Shown one piece after another: positions 36,948 to 46,406 of a stretch of 64,000 nucleotides of DNA. The notes beneath the pieces were generated by a model. The model ran no database searches, had not been told where the DNA came from, and worked only from the letters and a program-made list of their open reading frames with translations. The position numbers and the translations under genes are program-made. The DNA is from Bacillus sp. AFS037270. Its GTDB lineage: Bacteria > Bacillota > Bacilli > Bacillales_B > DSM-18226. The stretch is taken from positions 37,520 through 101,519 of the forward strand of contig NZ_NUNF01000001.1 in the NCBI RefSeq assembly GCF_002585305.1, written 5' to 3'. Each line of letters begins with the position of its first letter. The stretch's first letter is position 1.

Positions 36948-37219
36948 TGTCAAAATCCTCCTAAAGGTGTATTTGGTACAGATATAGTTTGTTTCTGTAC
37001 CTAAATACTTATTCAAGGAGTTTTAAACGTTGATTTAATAGGCTTTTAGAGTGATAGATTCATAAAAATAGTAGCATGTATCTATACCTAAAACAAGCAA
37101 TTTTCGGGGTTTTATGTACAGAAATAACACGAAAAGTTGTATATATTCAAAATTGTTTTCTAAATTAAAAATGAATATTTTCCAAAAAATAACATTCGCA
37201 ATTTTGCATCCACATTGTT

Positions 37220-38227
37220 CTAATCCTTCGCCAAGTTTTCGTGGTCAGCGGCAGTAGGAGGTTGTTCCATCCAACCCTTTTCTATTAAAATATTCAAACC
37301 ATCTTCAGCGATTAAAGCAATTTCCATATTCATTCGAGCGTAATCAGCGGACAAGTCTCTTCTTTGACACATTGATAAAGCCTCCCCATAATAACCAAGT
37401 GCGGCAGATAGTAGTGTTGCTATATGGAAAAGCATAAGCTTATCAGAAAAGGGAGGTACGGTTGAATCGGTTACTTCTGATTCAAATATCCTTGGTTCAT
37501 GGAGATTCTCCTCTTCTAACATTAAACCTAGTATATGAAAGTGTCTTTTACAAAGTTTTCGAGCACGTTCGAAATACTCTCGTACTTCTTTAGATTGGCA
37601 TACTTGACTGAATCCTAACTCTAAAACCATTTTCACCATAGTTTTTTGCATATTCAGATGTGCACCACTGATTTCGATTGCATTTATCGGTCTTCGCTTT
37701 CCGAACCAACCAGTTATATAGTTTTGTTTCCTAATAAAATCAATCTTTTGTTTGTTATTTAATGTAGGCGGCTTACTAAGAATTCCCTTAGATAAAGCGA
37801 CGGTAGTGACCCTATCATATAATTCCAACGTTTGAGAAGTACATTCAATAAGATATTTTCTGACATCTTCTCGAATACAAACGCTTGTTGCACCAGCATA
37901 TCTCGTCAAACCGTGTATCGCCATAATTTGCAAATAAACAACCTTAAATGTATCCGTAAATAAAGTAGGGGCATTTACGGTTACATCTTCATCTGTGAAC
38001 CCTATTGGAATAGGATAATTTTCTTCAGTTAAAAACTGTTTCACTTTTTCTATATGGGTTTGTGATAATTCTAAGGCAAATTGAATTACACCACGAGTGT
38101 TTTCATCCTTAGCATCATTTAACAAGTAGCGAAGAACACAACGTGACATAGTATCATTAATATATTGCGACCAGATGATACCATATTCTGAAGCATTAAT
38201 TTTTTCTTGGTTATTGATCTGTTCCAT
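37220..38227 (-). CDS. DUF3231 family protein
   Basis: A 335-residue all-helical protein with two similar halves (each starts with a helix near residues 10-30 and 180-200, with His/Glu-rich helices EQFALELSQTHIEKVK and ARKLCKRHFHILGLMLEEE). This is the layout of DUF3231 proteins, frequent in Bacillaceae next to germination genes and related to ferritin-like coat proteins. The function is unknown; a spore role is likely from family context and the ger operon downstream. Confidence 0.8.
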   Translation of the reverse strand: MEQINNQEKINASEYGIIWSQYINDTMSRCVLRYLLNDAKDENTRGVIQFALELSQTHIEKVKQFLTEENYPIPIGFTDEDVTVNAPTLFTDTFKVVYLQIMAIHGLTRYAGATSVCIREDVRKYLIECTSQTLELYDRVTTVALSKGILSKPPTLNNKQKIDFIRKQNYITGWFGKRRPINAIEISGAHLNMQKTMVKMVLELGFSQVCQSKEVREYFERARKLCKRHFHILGLMLEEENLHEPRIFESEVTDSTVPPFSDKLMLFHIATLLSAALGYYGEALSMCQRRDLSADYARMNMEIALIAEDGLNILIEKGWMEQPPTAADHENLAKD

Positions 38228-38354
38228 TTTTTTATCTCTCCTAACTTTTTATAAGTAGGTTAACCAATAACAAAAATTTTATTTGTTTCTAAACTAATTC
38301 ATGAATAATTATCTTATTTCGCAGCTTAAAGGTAGTTTGCAAAAAAACAATTTT

Positions 38355-38405
38355 CTTGTTCAGCAAAAGTGGACTTTTGTTGAACAAGGAGTTGCTGTGG
38401 CAGCA
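38355..38405. repeat. Two adjacent hairpins in the gap before the ger operon
   Basis: CTTGTTCAGCAAAAG and CTTTTGTTGAACAAG pair around TGGA with a single G-T wobble; right after it TGCTG/CAGCA pairs around TGG. No T run follows, so it is not a simple terminator. It looks like a small dispersed element or a decayed insertion. I see no other copy of it in the window. Confidence 0.6.
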
Positions 38406-38448
38406 TTCTTTTTTATTGACGGAGCAGTTTTGTTATAAAAGAAACTAA

Positions 38449-38478
38449 AAAAGCAAGCACAAAGTGCTCACTTTTTTT
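38449..38478. terminator. Terminator-like hairpin
   Basis: AGCAC/GTGCT with weaker outer pairing, flanked by A6 and T7 runs. No nearby gene obviously uses it. The remainder of the 831-base gap (38228-39058) holds only short unconvincing frames. Confidence 0.55.
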
Positions 38479-39058
38479 AACAATGTGGTAAGAACTATAT
38501 CAGGAATACCTGTCCCCTATGTTAAAGTTGGCATACTCAGTGATGAAGATAACTTAACGCTTATCTTTTCAATTAAGAAATATATTCTAACCAACACTCT
38601 AATTAGGGCTGTCATTATGACTCTTAATGAAGTATTCAAAAACATCCCTCCACATTGAACTTTAGTGTTATTAAACAATAACACTAAAGTTATTATACCC
38701 TTTAAAACATATCAATACTTTTTCCTTGGTTGTTAATTCGTATATAGAAGTAATAAATTTTATCTTCTCAGAAGTTTTTAACTGGTGATACTAAATGCAT
38801 AATAAAAATTACACTTGGCTCTTTTTATTTTGAAAAAGTTTTAACTTTGTAAATTTGTGTTTTGCTGTCCTATCCTACCCCTACAGGGATTATTTCTATT
38901 AGGATCATGGTCCTTTGCTTACTCTAAGCTATATTTATATTATGTAAACTGGAGAGGATAAAGTTTTCACTTATTATAAAACGGATTTACATAAATATGG
39001 GGATGCCTTTAGATAATATAGAAGGATATGAATTCCTTTGTAATAGGGAGGTGATTAG

Positions 39059-40594
39059 ATGTTCTTCAAAAGACGAAAGCTTAGAGATAAAGAAGACAAA
39101 CAAGCAGTAACTGAGAATTCACAAGATATTGAAGAACTGTTTGCTAAGGCCAAAAAATCTAGTGATTTTAAACAATTTTCCCTTACGGATGAATTGGGAC
39201 ATTTAATAATTTCATACTACAATACACTGATCGATCAACAACAACTCCAACTGAAAATTTTACTGATTTTCCGAGAGACACCTTTTGAACAGGACAAACT
39301 AGGGAAAATTGATGACATAAAGAAAATTATCTCAATTGAAGACATTGTGATTACGGATAATGTAAAAGAGGCAGAATCAAAGCTACTAAAAGGGTATGCG
39401 ATTCTTCAAATGAAGGAAAATGATCAAAGGTTTGCTTTAATTCTCTTATCTAATGATACAGCTGGCTTGCGTGAACAAAATAATGTTGAAAATGAGTATA
39501 GTGTTGTGGGGCCGCTAATTGGGTTTGTTGAAAATATTGATGTAAATATACATTTACTAAGGCAGCAAATTAACACATTTGATTTGATCACGAAGGAAAT
39601 TAGCGTTGGCTCTACATCACGTACTAGAATTATCATTGCTTATATTGAAGGAATTACGGATGAGCAGCATGTTAATACCATAACCCAACGCCTTCAAGAT
39701 ATTGATTTTGATATCGTTTATGATACATCTCAGCTTCATCAATTAATAACTGGTAATTCCCTGACACCGTTTCCCTTGCTTCTTTCAACTGAAAGAGTGG
39801 ATAGGGCGGCTCATGCTCTAAATATGGGACAGGTAGCTGTTTTTAGTAATGGGTCGCCTTATGTCATTACAGGACCTGCTACGTTAACAGATTTTTTTAT
39901 TACACCTGAAGATTACTTTCTACCATGGATTATTGCATCTTTTTTCCGTTTAATACGGATTTTTAGTGTCCTTTTCTCCATTTTTGCCACGTCTATTTAT
40001 ATAGCCGTTTTAACTTACCATTACGAAGTAATTCCAAACGATTTATTCGGTTCACTTAGTTTTTCTCGTCATAATGTTCCGTTTCCGCCGGTATTTGAGG
40101 TGGTTTTTTTGGAATTCACGATTGAACTTTTACGTGAAGCTGGAGTACGGTTACCTACTAAGGTAGGACAAACATTGGGAATAGTGGGCGGTATTGTTAT
40201 TGGCCAAGCTTCAGTTGAGGCGTCACTTACAAGCAATGTCTTACTCATTATAGTAGCCTTATCAGCCTTAGCTTCCTTTACTACCCCTATTTATAAAATG
40301 TCGAACACGATACGTTTTTTACGTTTTCCTTTAATTATCGCCGCGTCTATTTGGGGCGGACTAGGTATCGTTATGGGGATTGCCTTTTTAATCGTCCATC
40401 TTACACGGTTAGAATCACTAGGAACACCCTATACCGTTCCATTTTATCCTTTTAGGCCTCAAGATTTGAAGGACAGCATTATCCGTGCCTCTTATAGTGA
40501 AACTTCCAAAAGGCCAAGTTATTTACGTCCTAAATCAATTTGGAGATACCATCCAAATAATCACAAAAAAAAGAAAAGTGATTTTGATGAATGA
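39059..40594 (+). CDS. GerA-type germinant receptor A subunit
   Basis: A 511-residue GerAA/GerKA family protein: a soluble N-terminal half (about residues 30-280), then a membrane domain with four to five spans and the conserved RLPTKVGQTLGIVGGIVIGQA motif. It forms the germinant receptor of the spore inner membrane with the B and C subunits encoded next. GGGAGGTGAT precedes the ATG. The germinant is not predictable from sequence alone. Confidence 0.93.
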   Translation: MFFKRRKLRDKEDKQAVTENSQDIEELFAKAKKSSDFKQFSLTDELGHLIISYYNTLIDQQQLQLKILLIFRETPFEQDKLGKIDDIKKIISIEDIVITDNVKEAESKLLKGYAILQMKENDQRFALILLSNDTAGLREQNNVENEYSVVGPLIGFVENIDVNIHLLRQQINTFDLITKEISVGSTSRTRIIIAYIEGITDEQHVNTITQRLQDIDFDIVYDTSQLHQLITGNSLTPFPLLLSTERVDRAAHALNMGQVAVFSNGSPYVITGPATLTDFFITPEDYFLPWIIASFFRLIRIFSVLFSIFATSIYIAVLTYHYEVIPNDLFGSLSFSRHNVPFPPVFEVVFLEFTIELLREAGVRLPTKVGQTLGIVGGIVIGQASVEASLTSNVLLIIVALSALASFTTPIYKMSNTIRFLRFPLIIAASIWGGLGIVMGIAFLIVHLTRLESLGTPYTVPFYPFRPQDLKDSIIRASYSETSKRPSYLRPKSIWRYHPNNHKKKKSDFDE

Positions 40595-40620
40595 TCAGAA
40601 AAGGGTATTAGAGGTGAAGT

Positions 40621-41697
40621 ATGAAATCATTTTTTCTGTTAACTTTTATCCTAATTTTCTTCTTATCAGGGTGTGAAAATCAAAGGATCATTGATGATGT
40701 TCAGATTATAGAAACCATTGGATATGATATGGAAAAAGACAAAGTGAAAGGAATGGTTATCTATCCTACATTTGCGGAAAAAGGAATGCCCAAATTAAAA
40801 AGCTTTAGAACCGTGTCTGATTCGTATGAAGATATTCTTCCGAAAATGAATTCAAAAGCTGCATTTCCCGTTGAAATAGGAAAATTAGATTTTATATTGT
40901 TCGGCAAGGAATTTGCAAAACAAGGGATTGATGATGTTTTAATTAATTTTAGCAGAGACCCGAATGTTGGGAGTCGAATACAGTTGAGCATAGCCGAAAA
41001 CACAGCTGAAAAAATACTTAAATCAAGTCAAGAGGTGAATCTTTCATTCCATTTAAGTAATAAAATTAATCAGAACATTGAAGAGGGCAATTTGCCAAAA
41101 ACAAATTTGCACGTATTTTTGACAAATCTTTATGCTGAGGGGAAGGATCCATTTTTACCTTACTTAATCCTGGAGGAAGGTCAAGTCAAAATTGACGGGT
41201 TAGCCTTATTAAAGAAAGGTAAGTTTGTAAATAATATTAATTTAAGGGAGTCATTTATTGTGAAAATATTACATGATGGCTCAAAAAGTGGACAATATAA
41301 AACAAAAATTAAGGTTCACAACAAGGCTGGTTATATTTTATTGACAAGTCTGGATGCCAAAACTAAATATACGGTTGACAAAAGCGAAGGTATTCCACGT
41401 ATATTGATCGATTTAACCATCGATGCAGAGGTTAAAAATTCCTCATCTTGGTTTGATTTAAGCACCAATAAAAATCGCCTAAAAATGGAACAGATTTTAA
41501 ATGAACACTTTAATAAAGAAGTCCAACGTTTAATTTCGTTGTTACAAGGATACAACGTAGATCCACTTGGATTGGGAGACAAGGTTAGAGTCACATCAAG
41601 AAATTGGGACTATCAACGTTTTAAGGACATATACCCTGATTTAAAAACCACTGTACACACAAATGTTAACATCCTAAATACGGGTATTGAAGAATAA
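40621..41697 (+). CDS. GerC-type germinant receptor lipoprotein
   Basis: A 358-residue Ger(x)C lipoprotein: signal peptide with lipobox FLSGC (Cys at about residue 18), then the three-domain GerAC body containing ETIGYDMEKDKVKG and the late LISLLQGYNVDPLGLGD. It is anchored to the outside of the inner spore membrane. GAGGTGA precedes the ATG. It overlaps the open frame of the B subunit slightly, but not its likely start. Confidence 0.92.
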   Translation: MKSFFLLTFILIFFLSGCENQRIIDDVQIIETIGYDMEKDKVKGMVIYPTFAEKGMPKLKSFRTVSDSYEDILPKMNSKAAFPVEIGKLDFILFGKEFAKQGIDDVLINFSRDPNVGSRIQLSIAENTAEKILKSSQEVNLSFHLSNKINQNIEEGNLPKTNLHVFLTNLYAEGKDPFLPYLILEEGQVKIDGLALLKKGKFVNNINLRESFIVKILHDGSKSGQYKTKIKVHNKAGYILLTSLDAKTKYTVDKSEGIPRILIDLTIDAEVKNSSSWFDLSTNKNRLKMEQILNEHFNKEVQRLISLLQGYNVDPLGLGDKVRVTSRNWDYQRFKDIYPDLKTTVHTNVNILNTGIEE

Positions 41698-41722
41698 GTC
41701 TGCATTTTCCGAGGTGAACTAT

Positions 41723-42811
41723 GTGAAAACTATACTCAACGAACAATATTTAATATCTCCTTTTTACGTTTTCTTTCTGATCTACTCGAATATTATTGGC
41801 GTAGGAATCATGGGTTTTCAAAGAGATATAACGAAGGATGCTGGTTATGATGCATGGATTTCCATCATTTTATCTGGTGTAAGCATTCATATACTAGTTT
41901 GGATGATCTATCGTATTGTTGGAATTACTAATAATGATATCATACATGTTCACCAATTTTGCTTTGGAAAATGGATTGGCGGACTGTTCAACATTTTTGT
42001 AATCTTCTACTTTCTTGTATTGGCGTTAATTGTTTTCCTTGTTTATATTGAGGTTGTTCAAGTTTGGCTGTTTCCCTTAATGAAGACCTGGCAAATAAGC
42101 TTCATTCTTCTAGTCCTCGTTTATTACATTGTATCCGGTGGATTCCGCGTGATTACTGGAGTGTGTTTCTGGGGAACTATCATACCTTTTGTTATACTGT
42201 TTCCACTTAATTTTTTTGCATTAGAATTTGCCAATCTCAATCATTTATTACCCTTTTTTAATCACTCTGTTAAGGAAATAGTATTATCATCTAAAGCTAT
42301 GGTGTTTCAGTATCTAGGCTTTGAGACTTTATTCATGTTCTACCCATTCATAAAAAATCCAGAAAGATCACAAAAATGGGCCCATTTTGGACTTCTGCTT
42401 TGCGTCTTTCTATATCTTATAGTAGCACTCATCACATTTGTCTACTTTAGTGAAGGGCAGCTACCCAATACGATATGGCCGACGTTAGTTCACATGAAAG
42501 TTGCAAAATTTCCTCTAATAGAAAGAGTCGAATTTATTGTTGTTTCGATTTGGTTACTTCTTGTATTACCCAATATCAGCGTGAAAATATGGGCAGCTTG
42601 CCGTGCTATTAAGAAAGTAATAAATTTGAAACAACGTATAAGTCTGTTCATTGTACTGGTCCTATTCTTTATTATAGCTAATGTGCTCAAAGAGAGGAGT
42701 CAAATAGAGCAATTGAATGAAAAGTATTCAAACATTGCTTTTTACTTTGTGTATCTATATATTCCTTTTCTCTTTTTGTACATTCATATTAAGCATAAAA
42801 TAAGTAAGTAG
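41723..42811 (+). CDS. GerB-type germinant receptor permease subunit
   Basis: A 362-residue membrane protein with about ten spans of the APC-related spore permease family (GerAB/GerKB). GVGIMGFQRDITKDAG at the first span is typical. GTG at 41723 is chosen because GAGGTG lies six bases before it; TTG at 41687 is inside the gerC gene and has no ribosome site. It is thought to bind or pass the germinant. The operon order is A-C-B. Confidence 0.9.
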   Translation: MKTILNEQYLISPFYVFFLIYSNIIGVGIMGFQRDITKDAGYDAWISIILSGVSIHILVWMIYRIVGITNNDIIHVHQFCFGKWIGGLFNIFVIFYFLVLALIVFLVYIEVVQVWLFPLMKTWQISFILLVLVYYIVSGGFRVITGVCFWGTIIPFVILFPLNFFALEFANLNHLLPFFNHSVKEIVLSSKAMVFQYLGFETLFMFYPFIKNPERSQKWAHFGLLLCVFLYLIVALITFVYFSEGQLPNTIWPTLVHMKVAKFPLIERVEFIVVSIWLLLVLPNISVKIWAACRAIKKVINLKQRISLFIVLVLFFIIANVLKERSQIEQLNEKYSNIAFYFVYLYIPFLFLYIHIKHKISK

Positions 42812-42888
42812 GATAGAAAGCTTCTAGAAACTTATAATACAATCTGGGCAGATCGTTTCGTAAGGATTCAACAGAAAAGGTCAGTAGT

Positions 42889-43008
42889 TACATTTGGGAA
42901 GGGGAACCATTCCAAATCACAGAAATTACACTGGATGATCCTAAACTAAGTGAGGTTTTAGTTCGCCTTATTGCGTCGGGGATTTGTCACACTGATGTTC
43001 TAACACAA
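42889..43008 (+). pseudogene. Fragment of a zinc-dependent alcohol dehydrogenase
   Basis: About 40 codons give WEGEPFQITEITLDDPKLSE followed by VLVRLIASGICHTDVLTQ, the N-terminus of an aryl-alcohol type zinc dehydrogenase with the zinc Cys in GICHTD. No start and no continuation exist, so it is a remnant of a larger gene. Confidence 0.75.
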
Positions 43009-43216
43009 ATCAAGCTTATCATTATATATTTCTCCATTGGTTCTTGTGAATTTAGGTATCATAACGCATTTTGTTGGTTTGAAGTTAATTAGCGGGTTTG
43101 TAGGAATGGGAGTAAGGAGGGTAGGTGCAATTATACTTGGAATAAGCCTAAGAATCTTAGTTTTAATATTAATTACAGATTCAAATAAGAAAAGAAAATT
43201 GAAGAGAACCATTTGA
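43009..43216 (+). pseudogene. Unassigned membrane-protein-like open stretch
   Basis: One frame reads LGIITHFVGLKLISGFVGMG then a hydrophobic GAIILGISLRILVLILITD and a basic tail ending in a stop. It looks like the last span of a membrane protein whose front is missing. No start codon with ribosome site precedes it. Its family is not recognised. Confidence 0.3.
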
Positions 43217-43235
43217 TTGATTAATCATGTTCTTC

Positions 43236-43349
43236 TTAAACTAACAGGCGCTTTACCTCAATAAGAAAAAGCATTATCGTTGTTCCAGTAATGCCCCCGA
43301 TAGTTTTAGTGGAATACTTCACAATCTCCATCACTGTTTTCAATATCAT
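43236..43349 (-). CDS. Possible small hydrophobic peptide
   Basis: A 37-residue frame with a single hydrophobic helix (YSTKTIGGITGTTIMLFLIEV) and a basic end. TAAGGT is five bases before the ATG. It could be a genuine small membrane peptide, a type I toxin-like peptide or chance. No homologue is recognised. Confidence 0.25.
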   Translation of the reverse strand: MILKTVMEIVKYSTKTIGGITGTTIMLFLIEVKRLLV

Positions 43350-43748
43350 TTGTACCTTATTATAATAATTCCGCATATATAACTTGAAGAAACTGCCATT
43401 GAATATGGCATAATTTTTCTTCCATAGAACACACTACAATTAAAAATTTAGGAGGCTATAATTCGGCTTTAACAAACCCTTTAAGTTAAATGCCAAAACA
43501 ATTCTCGTATCGTAAATAAAATAAATTTAGTTGCTGTATATATGTATTGCAAAATTTTTTAAAAATTTATTCCATCTAGAACCTGTAAAGCACCCCCTTC
43601 ACTCGCTCTTGGATCGCTCCTGTTTCGTTTCGACCCTATTATTAAAAAATGTTCCACATTTAGAATCCATCCTGTGACATCTCATGGGTGTTCTGTGTGG
43701 TCTGTTATCATATCCAACAATAAAAAGGATACCTTGTTTGGGTATCTG

Positions 43749-44303
43749 TCATTGTTCCTGTTTCTTTTTCGCTCTGATTAGTGTACTCTTACTGATTCCA
43801 GTTAATGATTCTACTTCTTTATATGAATGAGTATTCAATAATGTTAGAGCATGTTCTATCTGTTTTTTACTAAATTTGTTCGGTCTGCCTTCTCTAAAAT
43901 CTTCCCTTTGTTTTGCTATGGCTTTTCCTTCCTGTGTTCTTTCTACAATCATATCACGCTCAAATTCCGCAAATGATGACATTATATTGAAGATTAATCT
44001 TCCTGTCGGTGTATTTTCAACCAACCCCATATTTAATATGTGTACCTTTACCCCTTTATCAAACAATGCTTTGATGGTTTGGATTCCATCAACTGTAGAA
44101 CGTGCAAATCTATCCAGCTTAGTAACAACTAACGTATATCCATCTTCTAACATTGAAAGCACTTCTTGAAATACTGGACGGTCTGTTTTTGTTCCAGTGA
44201 ATTTCTCACTGAATATCTTGTCACACCCTTCAGCCTTTAATTGTTCAATCTGTGCTTCTAGTTCCTGTCCAGTAGTCGATACTCTTGCATATCCTATTTT
44301 CAT
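43749..44303 (-). CDS. Serine recombinase (resolvase/invertase)
   Basis: A 184-residue small serine recombinase: catalytic Ser in YARVSTTGQ (Ser9), [26 protein letters not shown] and a C-terminal helix-turn-helix (about residues 145-180). Small enzymes of this type resolve cointegrates of transposons and plasmids or invert DNA. No transposase lies nearby, so it is an orphan of a lost element or the resolvase of a former plasmid. A candidate crossover region lies just upstream. Confidence 0.9.
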   Translation of the reverse strand: MKIGYARVSTTGQELEAQIEQLKAEGCDKIFSEKFTGTKTDRPVFQEVLSMLEDGYTLVVTKLDRFARSTVDGIQTIKALFDKGVKVHILNMGLVENTPTGRLIFNIMSSFAEFERDMIVERTQEGKAIAKQREDFREGRPNKFSKKQIEHALTLLNTHSYKEVESLTGISKSTLIRAKKKQEQ

Positions 44304-44331
44304 GTTATTTATGCTCCTTCTAGCTGTTTAT

Positions 44332-44401
44332 TTATGACACTAAGTTATGACACCTTTCAATATACTGATTCTATCACATTATATTTCTGGTGTCAAAACT
44401 T
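44332..44401. promoter_or_regulatory. Candidate res/operator region of the resolvase
   Basis: Just before the resolvase gene TTATGACAC occurs twice 13 bases apart (44332 and 44345), and AAGTTATGACACC (44342-44354) is matched by an inverted GGTGTCAAAACTT (44389-44401) with two mismatches. Small serine recombinases usually sit next to such sites. The 494-base gap up to 44797 shows nothing else. Confidence 0.45.
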
Positions 44402-44797
44402 AAAAGATATGATACCAAATTAACAATTTGTGAATATCCAGTGGTTACCAGAACATACAAGTTTTCTTATATAGAAAAGTGTAAGAATATTTTTCTGATT
44501 ATGGTTACCTGATTTATGAGATTGATTATGTACTAAAAACTAAACATTGCCTTTTAATAATTGAAGGATGATTCATTTTTATTATTAGACAACTTAGAAT
44601 AAAATGGATATAAGCATTTCTTAGTATATTTTCTAATTCTAATCAATTTACTGCAAAACAAGGATATCCTGAATTTGAGATAATCATTTATAACTTTACT
44701 GTAATCCAAATTATAATCCCTTTTTTGATCCCGTTAAAAAAACCTTAAAAGATTAAAAATAATAAAATGTTAAATCAAATCTAAACAAAAAGATAAG

Positions 44798-45031
44798 TTA
44801 TTTTTCGCTTGTTCTATTTTCCGTATTAATGGAACTGGCTTTAACATTTACTTCTTGACGCTTCTTAATGTATTGTTTAATGTGTATCGAAGTCACTGAT
44901 TCCAAATCTTCTACCCCCACATTATTGATAAAAAATTGCACTTTTCCTCTGTATGCTTCTTGTGTTTGTGGCGTACATTCATTGGTCTTTAACTCTCTTA
45001 AATACTCTACCAAAGCGTCCTGTAATTTCAT
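44798..45031 (-). pseudogene. Truncated phage-type integrase (core-binding domain only)
   Basis: A 77-residue frame matching only the N-terminal SAM-like domain of tyrosine integrases (LVEYLRELKTNECTPQTQEAY...FFINNVGVEDLESVTSIHIKQYIKKRQ). The frame ends at NTENRTSEK, where integrases would continue into LRxFFN and the catalytic domain. It is probably a remnant left by a frameshift or deletion. Confidence 0.7.
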
Positions 45032-45181
45032 TTTTCTGCCTCCTTATAAAAGTTGATATATCTGTAACATGAATAGCTTTTGTACCCCAAAAGCCTTTTA
45101 TACCAACGTTTTAACACCAGTCGAAATAGTTTGTTACCGATAGCAAAATTTATCACAGGAGAATAAATGGAAACTTAAAAC

Positions 45182-45216
45182 AAAAAGACCCGCAAGGCTT
45201 GTGCCTGACGGGTCTT
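45182..45216 (-). terminator. Terminator of sspN
   Basis: GACCCG/CGGGTC arms with inner pairing and a T run on the minus strand. Confidence 0.85.
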
Positions 45217-45228
45217 ATATACATAGTA

Positions 45229-45372
45229 TTATTCGCCTTTAGTTTGAATGACCTGAGCATGCTTCCCAGAAGTATCATTCATTTTTTTTCCATTATTGCC
45301 ACTAAAACCTCTTGGTTGAGTACCTAAATGGCTAGGTGAGAAATGCTTAAAATCTTTTTTCGGATTACCCAT
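45229..45372 (-). CDS. sspN: Small acid-soluble spore protein N
   Basis: A 47-residue protein too short for usual gene calling. FSPSHLGTQPRGF...NNGKKMNDTSGKHAQVIQTKGE follows B. subtilis SspN (APSHLGTKP...NKGEKMHDTSGQ...IMQTKGE). GGAGGG lies before the ATG. SspN is a minor SASP made in the forespore. Its usual partner tlp is 8 kb away. Confidence 0.92.
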   Translation of the reverse strand: MGNPKKDFKHFSPSHLGTQPRGFSGNNGKKMNDTSGKHAQVIQTKGE

Positions 45373-45438
45373 GTTTCAATCCCTCCTTATTATCATTTTA
45401 CCCATAAGGAGGGGAAGCATGATTGGAAACAAATGTGA

Positions 45439-45570
45439 TTACTCAGCTTTGCCGAGTCGCTTTTCCTCTAATCGCTGTTCAATTTTTTCCATAGCAGCAC
45501 TGTCTTTCATTAATTGTGATTTATTTTCTAATACTAGTTCTGCGAATGAGCGTTTTCTAGGTTTTCTCAT
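45439..45570 (-). CDS. FbpB-like small basic protein
   Basis: A 43-residue protein, MRKPRKRSFAELVLENK at the start and a charged coiled tail. This matches the small basic protein family of Fur-regulated FbpA/FbpB, helpers of the small RNA FsrA in the iron-sparing response. AAGGTGAT lies before the ATG. I see no clear Fur box upstream, so regulation by iron is not shown here. Confidence 0.7.
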   Translation of the reverse strand: MRKPRKRSFAELVLENKSQLMKDSAAMEKIEQRLEEKRLGKAE

Positions 45571-45658
45571 TGTTATCACCTTCCTTATTACCTATTCTAA
45601 CAGTTATTATTCCCGGAAACGGTTGCAATTATTACAACTTTTTGAAAATTTGTTCGAA

Positions 45659-45718
45659 AAGCAGAAACGCCTTGAACAGGGGCTTATGACCCCGAGATCC
45701 TGAACGCTGGAGCTGGAC
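45659..45718 (+). repeat. Short, degenerate copy of the dispersed hairpin repeat
   Basis: AACGCCTTGAACAGGGGC at the left and AACGCTGGAGCTGGAC at the right match the ends of the two longer copies (48481-48600 and 51792-51887), but the middle is deleted. Confidence 0.7.
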
Positions 45719-45732
45719 AATTTTCAAAGTAC

Positions 45733-45763
45733 AAAAAAAGACATTGGCATATGCCAACATCTC
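45733..45763 (-). terminator. Terminator of the thioredoxin-like gene
   Basis: TTGGCATATGCCAA hairpin with GA(T)G/C(A)TC extension and TTTTTTT on the minus strand. Confidence 0.85.
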
Positions 45764-45767
45764 TTGT

Positions 45768-46304
45768 TTAATTTAATTCTTGGGTATATTTTTTCATGAC
45801 ATCAAGCTTCATCGAGCCTGTATATTTGTTTTGGATAATCCCTTTACTATTAATAAAATAGGTTGTCGGGATAGAAAGAATTTGATACGCTTCATTAACT
45901 TTGTCTTCTGCATCTAGAAGGATTGGGAACGTTATTTTATTTTCATTAACAAATCCTTGCACATCTAATTGAGGATCGATATTAACTGCTAAAATAACAG
46001 TATCATCACCAATTTGTTTAGAAAACTGCTCCATTTCTGGCATTTCGGCTTTACAAGGCGGACACCATGTCGCCCAAAAGTTCAGCATGACTTTTTTCCC
46101 TTTTAGTTGTGATAACTTTACGGTGTCTCCGGTTAACGTTTTAAGCTCAAAATCAGGTGCTGAAGCCCCAATAGAAAGACCTTCTTTTGCTGCCGATGCT
46201 TCTGTCGCTGTTTTAGGAGTATCAGTCTTTTTATCCATCGCTTGAACAATCGCTACTGTCAGTAAACTAACGAGTACGACAGCGGCAATCACTTTTTTAA
46301 TCAT
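45768..46304 (-). CDS. yneN: Extracytoplasmic thiol-disulfide oxidoreductase (ResA/YneN-like)
   Basis: A 178-residue TlpA/ResA-type protein: an N-terminal uncleaved membrane anchor (about residues 3-22), then a thioredoxin fold with the active site NFWATWCPPCK (Cys about residues 81 and 84) and the cis-Pro loop SIPTTYFIN. It reduces or exchanges disulfides outside the membrane. B. subtilis yneN lies near citB likewise, but the ABC-F gene between them is an insertion here. Confidence 0.9.
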   Translation of the reverse strand: MIKKVIAAVVLVSLLTVAIVQAMDKKTDTPKTATEASAAKEGLSIGASAPDFELKTLTGDTVKLSQLKGKKVMLNFWATWCPPCKAEMPEMEQFSKQIGDDTVILAVNIDPQLDVQGFVNENKITFPILLDAEDKVNEAYQILSIPTTYFINSKGIIQNKYTGSMKLDVMKKYTQELN

Positions 46305-46406
46305 CCCGGAACCTCCTTTGTCTCATCTTCTGCTATAATGATTTTACACTATAAACTCAGTTGAAACAAAATAACTGTATGCCAATGTTGTGACAACTTT
46401 AAAAAT

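Noticed and set aside
38464..38658. 64-residue frame in the gap before the ger operon
   Set aside because: No ribosome site, starts in a terminator-like hairpin and has no recognisable similarity.
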